In this document: positions 1 through 10,492 of the stretch, piece after piece | Numbering within the stretch: position 1 is the stretch's first letter | Layout of the letters: each line of letters starts with the position of its first letter | From: Bacteroidales bacterium | GTDB lineage: Bacteria; Bacteroidota; Bacteroidia; Bacteroidales; WCHB1-69 | Length of the DNA: 45,912 nucleotides | NCBI GenBank assembly: GCA_024400835.1 | Contig: JAKSMC010000001.1 | Span: 80,335 to 126,246 of the forward strand | Direction of reading: 5' to 3' | Position numbers and translations under genes: made by a program | The notes under the pieces: generated by a model | Databases searched by the model: none | Seen by the model: the letters and a program-made list of their open reading frames with translations, nothing else | What the model was told of the DNA's origin: nothing

Positions 1-1971
<1,971 letters not shown>

Positions 1972-2005
1972 AATATATTAAAGTTTATAATTTTCTACGA
2001 GGCCG

Positions 2006-2013
2006 CAAAAGTA
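2006..2013 (-). promoter_or_regulatory. -7 promoter element of mutA
   Basis: On the minus strand TACTTTTGCGG matches the Bacteroidetes -7 consensus TAnnTTTG and lies 35 bases upstream of the mutA ATG. A clear -33 TTTG at the usual distance is not obvious. Confidence 0.5.
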
Positions 2014-2079
2014 CATAAAAAGTTGTAAAGTTTGTAACAAAATCCTCTTCCTTCTCGTCATGCATAATAGAACAAATTG

Positions 2080-2088
2080 TATTTTTGC
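2080..2088 (+). promoter_or_regulatory. -7 promoter element of the secreted protein gene
   Basis: TATTTTTGC fits the Bacteroidetes -7 motif. Transcription would begin a few bases downstream, so the in-frame ATG at 2077 would be upstream of the transcript; this supports the ATG at 2110 as the true start. Confidence 0.55.
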
Positions 2089-2109
2089 ACCAATTTAAAA
2101 CACAATGCT

Positions 2110-3606
2110 ATGGAAAAGATGATCAAACGCCCTTTAGTAACACGCATTAAATTATTTTGCATCAGCACATTAACAATTTTAAGTTTCTCGTTGACCGCCC
2201 AAAACATTTTGACTTATACGGCCAAAGATAATCTTGACTACTATATCCAATTGGACCATGTTGTTGTGGAAAACCTCACTCAAAATTGGACAGACACCCT
2301 GTACTTTCCCGACACCATCCTGTACCTGTCTGGCGTCGGCATCGAGGATTATCAGACAGACATGCCATTTTCTGTGGCACAAAATGTTCCAAACCCATTT
2401 GAAGGAACCACTTCATTCTCCGTCACGCTCCCCTACCAAGACAAAGTCGACTTGAATGTTTTCGACATAAGCGGCCGACTCATCCTTCAAAAATGCCAGC
2501 AACTTGGCCAAGGCATACACCATTTTCAAATTTCGTTAAGCTCACCGCAGACCTATTTGCTGACCGTAAAAACCAGCAAAGATCAAGCCAGCATCAAAAT
2601 GCTAAACCAAGGTCAGTACGGATTAAATCGCATTGAACATCAAGGCAATACAACATTATCCAACAGTTTAAAATGGACCAGAAACGGCGTTCCTTCCTTT
2701 GAAGATGGTGACCTGATTCGCAGCACGGGTGTTGTACTGATGGACGACGGCACGATGTTCAGCAGCACCCTTGAGCAGCCGCAAAACATGGGAGATGTCG
2801 TAACCTTCACATTTGAGCCATATGAAACATCTAGTTCCGTGACTTTAACCGAAACGATTTTCATTCCTGATGGAGAAAATTGCGGGAATGGTTGTTTTAT
2901 TGAAAAGCCATTCCTCTTCACCCATTTCGCGCCCGGTGCGACCATACAAAGTCCCGACGACATCCAATATATCCGTTTAAAAATGGAGCATGCCCGAATA
3001 AGTGATTTAAATATCGCCATCCTTTGTCCCAATGGACATTACCTTCCTGTGCTAAGCACCAGTCCTACCTACACGCCGACTTTGTCATCCTGTGCCGAAC
3101 TAGTTAATGACTTAGAACCAGGTTGGCACACAACTGCGGATGCCTCATTAGATGCCCACATGGGATTGTACAATGAAAACGATGGTATTGATGCGTGCGA
3201 CACAGCGGTCAATCCGATGGGAATTTGCTGGAACTACTGCTGGTCGAATAGCAGCACGAATGGATATCAATATGCCTGTGGAAACGCATACGTGTATGAG
3301 GACTGCAACCACATTTCCGCAGCTAATCCGTACGCCAGCGCCACATCGCTTTATGTTGACTCCACAGATGTGGCCAACATGGTGAACGTTTACCACCTGG
3401 ATGGGAACCCTTCAAACCTCATTGGATGTCCTATGAATGGGGTATGGACAATTAGGGTCATTGATTATTCCGGACAGATGAATGGATACATAGAAGAAAT
3501 GGAATTGGCGCTGCAACAAAGCACTAATTACAAAGCAGTTTCTACCTCCCAAGCAAGTAAGCAAACGAATTCAAAGAACAGAGGAAAACTACTTCGAAAA
3601 AAATAA
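2110..3606 (+). CDS. secreted protein with T9SS-tail-like and P-domain-like regions
   Basis: 498 residues when started at the ATG at 2110, which follows a -7 promoter motif. Residues ~1-32 form a signal peptide (basic start, hydrophobic run ending FSLTAQ). Around residues 88-165 there is a segment resembling the type IX secretion C-terminal sorting domain (NVPNPFEGTTSFSV, then VFDISGRLI), but it lies in the N-terminal half, not at the end. The C-terminal ~230 residues resemble a proprotein-convertase P domain: IFIPDG near its start, ISDLNIAILCPNGHYLPVL in the middle, and GVWTIRVIDYSGQMNGYIEEMEL at the end with an intervening Cys-rich stretch. The final ~25 residues are polar and basic. The role is unknown; P domains usually stabilise or target secreted proteases, but no protease domain is present. 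It is a monocistronic unit closed by a terminator. Confidence 0.75.
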   Translation: MEKMIKRPLVTRIKLFCISTLTILSFSLTAQNILTYTAKDNLDYYIQLDHVVVENLTQNWTDTLYFPDTILYLSGVGIEDYQTDMPFSVAQNVPNPFEGTTSFSVTLPYQDKVDLNVFDISGRLILQKCQQLGQGIHHFQISLSSPQTYLLTVKTSKDQASIKMLNQGQYGLNRIEHQGNTTLSNSLKWTRNGVPSFEDGDLIRSTGVVLMDDGTMFSSTLEQPQNMGDVVTFTFEPYETSSSVTLTETIFIPDGENCGNGCFIEKPFLFTHFAPGATIQSPDDIQYIRLKMEHARISDLNIAILCPNGHYLPVLSTSPTYTPTLSSCAELVNDLEPGWHTTADASLDAHMGLYNENDGIDACDTAVNPMGICWNYCWSNSSTNGYQYACGNAYVYEDCNHISAANPYASATSLYVDSTDVANMVNVYHLDGNPSNLIGCPMNGVWTIRVIDYSGQMNGYIEEMELALQQSTNYKAVSTSQASKQTNSKNRGKLLRKK

Positions 3607-3642
3607 AAAAGGAACGCCATCAACATCCGATATCGTTAATTT

Positions 3643-3670
3643 GGTCCTCAAGATTGAGGGCCTTTTTTTC
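3643..3670 (+). terminator. rho-independent terminator
   Basis: GGTCCTCAA and TTGAGGGCC form a 9-bp stem (one G-U) around a 2-3 base loop, followed by a run of seven T. It closes the secreted-protein gene ending at 3606. Confidence 0.8.
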
Positions 3671-3741
3671 ATGATAAAATACGCCTTAATGAAACTTGAA
3701 TAAAGATTTCAGAACGATGTTTATTATTCAAGAGATTTGTG

Positions 3742-3750
3742 TATCTTTGC
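3742..3750 (+). promoter_or_regulatory. -7 promoter element of the cyclophilin-pheS unit
   Basis: TATCTTTGC matches TAnnTTTGc 54 bases upstream of the cyclophilin ATG. pheS follows 14 bases after the cyclophilin stop and probably shares this promoter. Confidence 0.55.
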
Positions 3751-3803
3751 GGTTTCTTAATTAAAAGGTAAAATTTCGGTATTTTATTGTCTATAAAACT
3801 TTT

Positions 3804-4517
3804 ATGAAAAAAACAACGACGATTCTGTTACTTGCTGTTGCCCTTATCGCAGCATCTTGTTCCTCACAAAAGAAAATCGAAAAAGATTCCAAGAAGGATT
3901 CCTCAGCAACTAACACTGAAACAAACACCAATTCTATGACACAGGTTCTTATCAAGACTTCTATGGGCGACATCAAGATTGCCCTGTACAACGAAACACC
4001 ACAACACCGCGACAACTTCATCAAGTTGGTGAAGGAAAGTTATTACGACGGTGTTCTTTTCCACAGAATCATCAAAGGTTTCATGATTCAGACCGGCGAT
4101 CCGGATTCCAAGACTGCGAAACCCGGCCAGCGCCTCGGCTCCGGCGGCCCTGACTACCGCATTCCCGCAGAGTTTGTTTCCACCTTGTACCACAAACGTG
4201 GCGCCGTGGCCGCAGCTCGCGACAACAACCCTGCGAAGGCCTCTTCCGGCTCCCAATTCTACATCGTGGACGGCGAGGTTTACACGCCTGAAAAGCTGAA
4301 CTGGATCGCACAACGCGCCGGCAAAACCTTCTCGGCAGAACAACAGCAGATCTACACCACCGTCGGCGGCGCCCCGTTCCTGGATGGCGACTATACCGTA
4401 TTCGGCGAGGTGGTGTCCGGCATGGAAGTCGTTGACAAAATCGCTGCCCAGCAGAGAGACCAAAACGACAGACCCGTGGAAGACATCAAGATCATAAGCG
4501 CAAAAGTTATTGAATAA
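3804..4517 (+). CDS. cyclophilin-type peptidyl-prolyl isomerase, lipoprotein
   Basis: 237 residues. The first 19 residues are a lipoprotein signal ending in the lipobox IAASC (Cys19), followed by a charged Ser/Lys/Thr linker to about residue 45, then one cyclophilin domain. Cyclophilin signatures are present: FHRIIKGFMIQTGDP (catalytic Arg and Gln region), GGPDYRIPAEF and SSGSQFYI. It would catalyse cis-trans isomerisation of Xaa-Pro bonds on periplasmic or outer-membrane-associated proteins. There is an insertion between SGSQFYI and the last strands (YTPEKLNWIAQ), as commonly seen in Bacteroidetes homologues. It is followed closely by pheS, though no functional link is implied. Confidence 0.9.
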   Translation: MKKTTTILLLAVALIAASCSSQKKIEKDSKKDSSATNTETNTNSMTQVLIKTSMGDIKIALYNETPQHRDNFIKLVKESYYDGVLFHRIIKGFMIQTGDPDSKTAKPGQRLGSGGPDYRIPAEFVSTLYHKRGAVAAARDNNPAKASSGSQFYIVDGEVYTPEKLNWIAQRAGKTFSAEQQQIYTTVGGAPFLDGDYTVFGEVVSGMEVVDKIAAQQRDQNDRPVEDIKIISAKVIE

Positions 4518-4531
4518 TACCACATATCTAT

Positions 4532-5554
4532 ATGAAATCTGTAGAAGAAATCAGAAACGAAATCGAAAGTTTCAAGATTGAAAATGCGGAAACACTCGAA
4601 CAGTTCCGCCTCCAATTTTTAACGAAGAAGAGCGACATCCAGGCCCTTTTCGGAGAAATCAAGAACATCGCTCCGGAAGAGCGCAAGGCCTTCGGCCAAA
4701 AAATCAACGAGTTGAAAGATTTGGCAGAGCAGCGCTTTGAAGAGCAGAAGGAGAAGATGGAGAACGCCACATGCGCACAAAGCCAGATTGCCGACGTCAC
4801 CCGTCCGGCACACAACATCGGCGTGGGCTCCATGCACCCCATCTCCATTATGATGAACCAGGTGCGCCGTATTTTCGAAGACATCGGGTTCACGGCTGTC
4901 ACCGGTCCGGACATTGAAGACGACTGGCACGTGTTCACCGCACTGAACTTTGCCGAAGAGCATCCGGCCCGCGACATGCAGGATACCTTCTTTGTAGAAC
5001 TGCACCCCGACGTGCTGCTCCGCACGCACACCTCCTCCCTGCAGGTGCGCACGATGGAGAAACAGCAGCCCCCGATCCGCGTGATCTGCCCGGGCCGCGT
5101 GTTCCGCAACGAAGCCATCACTTCCCGCGCCCACTGCATCTTCCACCAGGTGGAAGGCCTCTACATCGCTGAAAACGTCTCCTTCGCCGATATGAAGCAG
5201 ACCCTGCTTTATTTCGCTCAGAGAATGTTCGGCCCGGACGTGAAGATTCGCCTCCGTCCTTCCTATTTCCCCTTCACAGAGCCCTCTGCAGAGATGGACA
5301 TCTCCTGCTACATCTGCGGCGGCGAAGGCTGCAACCTCTGCAAGCACACCGGCTGGGTTGAAATCCTCGGCTGCGGCATGGTTGACCCCAACGTGCTCGA
5401 AAACTGCGGCATCGACAGCAAGAAATACTCCGGCTTCGCCTTCGGCCTCGGCATCGAACGTATGACAATGCTGAAATACACCACCAACGACATCCGACTC
5501 TATTTCGAAAACGACGTTCGCTTCCTCCAGCAGTTCAAAGCAGCAACCAAATAG
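4532..5554 (+). CDS. pheS: phenylalanine-tRNA ligase alpha subunit
   Basis: 340 residues, the normal family length. Residues 1-85 are the N-terminal coiled-coil domain that contacts tRNA; the rest is the class II catalytic core. Motif 2 appears as GRVFRNEAITSRAHCIFHQVEGL and motif 3 as FGLGIERMTML; HTSSLQVRTM precedes motif 2. A CxxC...CxxC cluster (CYICGGEGCNLCKHTGW) lies before motif 3, typical of bacterial PheS. The subunit joins PheT in an alpha2-beta2 enzyme charging tRNA-Phe in the cytoplasm; pheT is not adjacent, as is common in Bacteroidetes. Confidence 0.97.
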   Translation: MKSVEEIRNEIESFKIENAETLEQFRLQFLTKKSDIQALFGEIKNIAPEERKAFGQKINELKDLAEQRFEEQKEKMENATCAQSQIADVTRPAHNIGVGSMHPISIMMNQVRRIFEDIGFTAVTGPDIEDDWHVFTALNFAEEHPARDMQDTFFVELHPDVLLRTHTSSLQVRTMEKQQPPIRVICPGRVFRNEAITSRAHCIFHQVEGLYIAENVSFADMKQTLLYFAQRMFGPDVKIRLRPSYFPFTEPSAEMDISCYICGGEGCNLCKHTGWVEILGCGMVDPNVLENCGIDSKKYSGFAFGLGIERMTMLKYTTNDIRLYFENDVRFLQQFKAATK

Positions 5555-5581
5555 TGAACAATTAATTTAACATTATCAATA

Positions 5582-8500
5582 ATGACTAAGAAATTCAAAT
5601 TCATCAACACGATTATCGGTGTGATCATCGGCATAGTGGCTTCCGCCATCTATATCATGACCGCCGAGCCCACCGTATCCTGGTGGGACTGTGGTGAGTA
5701 CATTGCCACGACAACAAAAATGTTAGTAGGACACCCCCCTGGGGCACCGACATTCCAACTTATCGGTCGTATCTGCTCCCTGTTCGCAGGCGGTGACGTC
5801 ACCAAGATGGCCTTCTGCGTCAACTGTATGTCAGCCGTATGCAGTGGTTTGACCATTATGCTGCTATATTTCACCATCGTACGTCTGGCTCGCAAACTCG
5901 TGGCCAAATACGGTGAAATGAACCTCCCGCGCTTCATCGCCACAATCGGTGCCGCTCTCGTGGGCTCTATGGCATACTGCCTTTCCGACACCTTCTGGTT
6001 CTCCGCCGTCGAGGGCGAAGTGTACGCTATGTCATCGTTCTTCACAGCCCTCGTGTTCTGGTGCATCCTCAAGTGGGACGAAGAGTACGACAACCCCAAG
6101 GCCAATGTCAACCCCAACCGCTGGATTGTGCTCATCGCCTATTTGGTAGGCCTCTCCATCGGTGTCCACCTGTTGAACTTGCTGACCTTGCCGGCTATCG
6201 TCCTCATTGTTTACTACAAACTCTCCAAGGAAGCCACCGGTATGGGCGCCGTGCTCGCGTTCGACATCATCAGTTTCTTCTTTGCCTTCTTCTGCCCGCC
6301 AATGTGGATGTTCCTGATTTGGATTTTCATCACCATCCCGTTGTTCGTGCTCTGCGTGAAGAGGGAAACCATCCGTTCCAAAGCTGAATGGGGCGTGTTC
6401 CTGTCACTCTGCGGCTCCGTCGTCCTCTTAGGTCTCATCCTCTGGGGCATCATTCCGCAAGTGGTGAACCTTGCCGGCAAGTTCGACCTCGCCTTCGTCA
6501 ATGGTCTGCACCTGCCATTCAACTCAGGCACCATCTTCTTCTTCCTGTGCATTGCCGCCCTCATCGCTTGGGGCATCTATTCCGGATATAAGAAGAACAA
6601 ACCCATCCTGCTTGTTACCACCTTCTGTTTCGCATTCCTGTTGATCGGCTACTCCACATTCTTCACTTTGGTGATTCGTTCCAACGCCAACCCGACGATT
6701 GACGAAAACAACCCTGAAGATGCCGTGGCTCTGTTAGCATACCTCAACCGCGAACAATACGGCTCCAACCCGTTGTTCTACGGCCAAAGCTACAACACCA
6801 AGGTCGTAGGTTCCAAAGACGGCAAGCCTGTCTATGTAAAAGACAAAGCAAACAAACGCTACGTCGTTTCTAACGATAGAAAAGAAGACCAGCCCATTTA
6901 CGACGTGACCGGCCAGATGCTCTTCCCGAGAATGTGGTCATCCGAAAAACAAGGCGAATACATCAACTGGCTGAACAACCGCTATAACAGCGACAGCCCG
7001 GCAGACAAAGAGAACCGCCGTGCTATGGCCCGTGGCGAACTGCCCACCTGGCAGCGCAACATCAAGTTCATGCAGACCTACCAATTCGGCTACATGTACT
7101 GGCGTTACTTCATGTGGAACTTCGCCGGCCGCCAGAACGACCTTCAGGGCCGTGGCGACTATATGAACGGCAACTGGATCTGCGGTATTCCCGCTATCGA
7201 CAAACCGATGGTCGGCGACCAAAGCAACCTGCCGAAGGGCCTGCAACGTCCGGGACACAACACCTACTATCTGCTCCCGCTGCTGCTCGGCATCATAGGC
7301 ATCTGCTTCCAAACCAAGAAAGACACAGCCAACTCTTTCATCGTGTTCATGCTCTTCATCATGACTGGTTTGGCTATCGCATTCTATCTGAATATGTATG
7401 CATTCCAGCCGCGTGAACGTGACTACGCATTTGCCGCTTCATTCTACGCATTCGCCATTTGGATCGGCTTCGGTGTGCTCGGCATCTACAATCTCTTTGA
7501 AAAACTCAAAAACAACAAAGTACAGATTGCCGGCGCCGTTCTCACCACCGTCATCTGTTTCTTCGCAGTTCCTTACGTGATGGGCAACCAGAACTGGGAC
7601 GACCACAATCGTTCCAACCGCTACACAGCACTGGCCATCGCCAAGAACTACTTGGATTCCTGCGAACCGAACGCTATCCTCTTCACCCTCGGCGATAACG
7701 ACACCTTCCCATTGTGGTACGCCCAGGAAGTCGAAGGTTACCGTACCGACGTCCGCGTCTGCAACCTCTCCCTGTTGAGCACCAGCTGGTATGTTGACCA
7801 GATGAAACGCAAAGCCTACAACTCCGACCCGCTGCCTATCTCCATGACTTGGGATCAATATAAAGACGGCACTCGTGACGTGCTCTATCTGGAAGCTGCC
7901 GGCAACCAGTTCATCGATTTGAAAGCCGTCGTCGATTACGTCAAAGATCCGCAATTCGATCATTCACGTCATTTGCTGTTCTTATCTTCCGACAAGGGTT
8001 ACCGCAGCAACGGCCGCGCTATTCCGGCAAGTTTCTCCCTGAAAGTCGATAAAGAGAAAGTACTCGCCAACGGTACAGTAAAACCCGAAGATGCAGACCA
8101 AATCGTTGACAGACTGGAATGGAACATGAAGACCGACGGCGTCAACCCGCTGGCCAAGGCCTACATCATCATGATGGACATCCTTGCCAACAACAACTGG
8201 GAACGCCCGATTTACTATGCTTCCACCACTGGCTCTGAAGCATATCTCGGTCTGGAAGACTATTTCCAATTGGAAGGCTTCGCTTACCGTCTCGTTCCTA
8301 TCAAGACACAGCGCAATGGCTATGAGACCGGCCGTATCAACACCAAAGTCTTGTACAACAACTTGATGAACGTGTTCAACGACCACAGCCGCGTTGACTT
8401 GCTGAACAACCCCAACGCCGTCAAGAATGAGGCTTATCCGTATGCATGGGGTGGCTTCAACGACCCACGCGTTTACCACAGCGAAGACAACGTCCGTCTC

Positions 8501-9229
8501 GTATCCCTCATCCGTAAAATTTACAGCCGCCTCGGTGAGCAACTGAACCGCGAGGGCGACAAGGTAAGAGCAGAAAAGGCTTTGGATCAAGGTAACAAGA
8601 TTCTGCCTAACGAAACATTCCCGTATGCCGCTGCCATGTCCAACATGTACGGATACACCCAGAACTGTATTTTCTACATGAAAGACTACTTCAACTTGCA
8701 CACCCCGTCAGGTGACAAGAAGGGTATGGCTATGGCCAACGACATCTGGAACGGCCTTGTAGAAATGATCAATTGGTATAATGACAAAGACGAAAAGACA
8801 TTGAATTTCCACAGTGAGGACATTCGTTATGACTTCATATTCATGAACTTCCTCTTGACCAATGTCAACTATCCGGGTCAGGGTCTTGCTCCGCATTACA
8901 AAGAGCTGAAGATGGACAAGGTGGCATCTTACTATGCTAACGAACTGAACACCAGCATCAGCCGCAAACTTCGTGAGCCGAGCTTAGACCAACAGGCACT
9001 TGCCAGCGATTTCCAAGAACTCCATCAAATCATGGATATTGCCCAAATCTGCGGCAACAGTGCTTTGGCCAATAAGATCCAAGGCATCGCTGAAGCTCAG
9101 TTCAGTGCTATTGAGGCAGCAGCCCCGGGAATGGGAAACGCTTTCAAACAGTACTACAACAACACACTGGGCAAATCCCAACCCGAAACTGAAGCAGCAG
9201 ACTCTACGGACTCTGCCGCTAACAACTAA
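5582..9229 (+). CDS. large DUF2723-family membrane protein
   Basis: 1215 residues. Residues 1 to about 670 carry roughly a dozen hydrophobic segments; the motif WWDCGEYIATTTKMLVGHPPGAP near residues 36-58 is the hallmark of the DUF2723/TMEM260 family, whose human member has been linked to protein O-mannosylation (GT-C fold). A mid region (TLGDNDTFPLWYAQEVEGYRTDV) is also typical. The C-terminal ~500 residues are a soluble, probably periplasmic domain with helical repeats, ending in an acidic Ala/Ser-rich tail. A glycosyltransferase role in protein or surface glycosylation is inferred by family only. Its gene starts 25 bases after pheS and ends at a strong hairpin. Confidence 0.85.
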   Translation: MTKKFKFINTIIGVIIGIVASAIYIMTAEPTVSWWDCGEYIATTTKMLVGHPPGAPTFQLIGRICSLFAGGDVTKMAFCVNCMSAVCSGLTIMLLYFTIVRLARKLVAKYGEMNLPRFIATIGAALVGSMAYCLSDTFWFSAVEGEVYAMSSFFTALVFWCILKWDEEYDNPKANVNPNRWIVLIAYLVGLSIGVHLLNLLTLPAIVLIVYYKLSKEATGMGAVLAFDIISFFFAFFCPPMWMFLIWIFITIPLFVLCVKRETIRSKAEWGVFLSLCGSVVLLGLILWGIIPQVVNLAGKFDLAFVNGLHLPFNSGTIFFFLCIAALIAWGIYSGYKKNKPILLVTTFCFAFLLIGYSTFFTLVIRSNANPTIDENNPEDAVALLAYLNREQYGSNPLFYGQSYNTKVVGSKDGKPVYVKDKANKRYVVSNDRKEDQPIYDVTGQMLFPRMWSSEKQGEYINWLNNRYNSDSPADKENRRAMARGELPTWQRNIKFMQTYQFGYMYWRYFMWNFAGRQNDLQGRGDYMNGNWICGIPAIDKPMVGDQSNLPKGLQRPGHNTYYLLPLLLGIIGICFQTKKDTANSFIVFMLFIMTGLAIAFYLNMYAFQPRERDYAFAASFYAFAIWIGFGVLGIYNLFEKLKNNKVQIAGAVLTTVICFFAVPYVMGNQNWDDHNRSNRYTALAIAKNYLDSCEPNAILFTLGDNDTFPLWYAQEVEGYRTDVRVCNLSLLSTSWYVDQMKRKAYNSDPLPISMTWDQYKDGTRDVLYLEAAGNQFIDLKAVVDYVKDPQFDHSRHLLFLSSDKGYRSNGRAIPASFSLKVDKEKVLANGTVKPEDADQIVDRLEWNMKTDGVNPLAKAYIIMMDILANNNWERPIYYASTTGSEAYLGLEDYFQLEGFAYRLVPIKTQRNGYETGRINTKVLYNNLMNVFNDHSRVDLLNNPNAVKNEAYPYAWGGFNDPRVYHSEDNVRLVSLIRKIYSRLGEQLNREGDKVRAEKALDQGNKILPNETFPYAAAMSNMYGYTQNCIFYMKDYFNLHTPSGDKKGMAMANDIWNGLVEMINWYNDKDEKTLNFHSEDIRYDFIFMNFLLTNVNYPGQGLAPHYKELKMDKVASYYANELNTSISRKLREPSLDQQALASDFQELHQIMDIAQICGNSALANKIQGIAEAQFSAIEAAAPGMGNAFKQYYNNTLGKSQPETEAADSTDSAANN

Positions 9230-9254
9230 ACAGTTATTTTCCAACAATCTCAAA

Positions 9255-9296
9255 AAGCCGCAAGGACACATCAACCCGTTGATGTTCTTGCGGCTT
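9255..9296 (+). terminator. strong hairpin after the DUF2723 gene
   Basis: AAGCCGCAAG pairs perfectly with CTTGCGGCTT, and the inner part ACA/TGT extends the stem around a short loop. There is no long T run after it (GATGGGAATAAAAA), so it may act as a terminator in both directions with the flanking A run, or as an mRNA 3' stabiliser. Confidence 0.55.
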
Positions 9297-9319
9297 GATG
9301 GGAATAAAAAACAAGTTTT

Positions 9320-9970
9320 ATGAAAAAATTTGCCGTAATATTATGTGGCTGCGGGACCTTGGATGGCAGTGAGATCCACGAGTCCGTGATGACGCTCTTG
9401 GCCATCGACCGCAACGACTGCGAATACAGCATTTTCGCACCCAATGACAACCAATACCATGTGATGAACCACATCACGCACCAGCCCATGCCCGAACAAC
9501 GCAACATGCTGGTGGAGGCCGCACGTATTGCCCGCGGACAAATCCGCCCACTGGAAGAGTGCAAGGTTGAAGATTTCGATGCTTTGGTATTCCCTGGAGG
9601 CAACGGCTCTGCCAAAAACATTTTCACCTACGCTCTTGAAGGCCAGAACTGCAAGGTCAGAGAAGATGTCGCCCAACTGGTGAAGGCATTCCACAAGGAA
9701 CGCAAACCCATCGGCGCACTCTGCATCGCTCCGGTTATGCTGTCCAAAGTGCTCGGTGACATCACCATCACGGTAGGCAATGACGAAGGCACTATCCGCA
9801 ACGTGCTCTCATTCGGCTCTCAACACATCAACACCCAGCAGAAAGAGGTCATCTCCGACAAACAGAACATGATTTTCACCACGCCGTGCTACATGCTCCC
9901 CGCACGCATCTCCGACATTGCCGACTGCGCTGAGAACCTCATCGAAGCCATCCTCGACAACATACAATAA
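9320..9970 (+). CDS. elbB: isoprenoid biosynthesis glyoxalase ElbB-like
   Basis: 216 residues, single DJ-1/PfpI domain of the ElbB subgroup. The start KFAVILCGCGTLDGSEIHESV is diagnostic of ElbB, and GALCIAPVML carries the nucleophilic-elbow Cys. E. coli ElbB has been described as a glyoxalase-type enzyme with a proposed link to isoprenoid synthesis; the physiological substrate is unsettled. Its stop is two bases before the aroK start, so the two are co-transcribed. Confidence 0.9.
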   Translation: MKKFAVILCGCGTLDGSEIHESVMTLLAIDRNDCEYSIFAPNDNQYHVMNHITHQPMPEQRNMLVEAARIARGQIRPLEECKVEDFDALVFPGGNGSAKNIFTYALEGQNCKVREDVAQLVKAFHKERKPIGALCIAPVMLSKVLGDITITVGNDEGTIRNVLSFGSQHINTQQKEVISDKQNMIFTTPCYMLPARISDIADCAENLIEAILDNIQ

Positions 9971-9972
9971 AT

Positions 9973-10491
9973 ATGAAGAACGTCGTGCTTGTCGGCTTCC
10001 CAGGATCAGGGAAAACAACCATCGGCAAAAAACTTGCCAACTTCCTGCATCTCGAATTCCGGGACTTAGATGTTGAAATAGAAGAACGCTATCATTCCAG
10101 CATACCCCATATTTTTGAAAAATATGGTGAAAACACCTTCCGGGAATGCGAGTACGACACACTGCAGGAACTGCTTTCCAGTAACGGGAAACTCATCGCC
10201 ACCGGTGGCGGCACGCCCTGCTTCGGAGATGCCATGCAGTGCATCAACCGACAAGCGACCTCTGTTTATCTGAAACTTTCTGAAAAAGTGCTTTTAGAAA
10301 GGCTCCTCAACAGCCACAAGAAAAGACCTCTGACAGATCACTTGAAAAAAGAAGAACTCGGTCAGTATATCCATGACACACTGCAACAACGTGCTCCCTA
10401 TTACGAACAGGCAAGCATAATATTGGAAGAAGAAAAATTGATAGACCTCTCTCATATTGAGAACTATTTTGCAATATTAAAATTCGAGTAA
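9973..10491 (+). CDS. aroK: shikimate kinase
   Basis: 172 residues, normal length. Walker A is GFPGSGKTTIGKKLA (residues ~8-22), followed by RDLDVEIEERYH (shikimate-binding Asp), FRECEYDTLQELL, GGGTPC and the lid region KKRPLTDH. It phosphorylates shikimate at the 3-hydroxyl in the aromatic amino acid pathway in the cytoplasm. The stop is one base before the murF-alr ATG, so translation is probably coupled. Confidence 0.95.
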   Translation: MKNVVLVGFPGSGKTTIGKKLANFLHLEFRDLDVEIEERYHSSIPHIFEKYGENTFRECEYDTLQELLSSNGKLIATGGGTPCFGDAMQCINRQATSVYLKLSEKVLLERLLNSHKKRPLTDHLKKEELGQYIHDTLQQRAPYYEQASIILEEEKLIDLSHIENYFAILKFE

Positions 10492-10492
10492 A

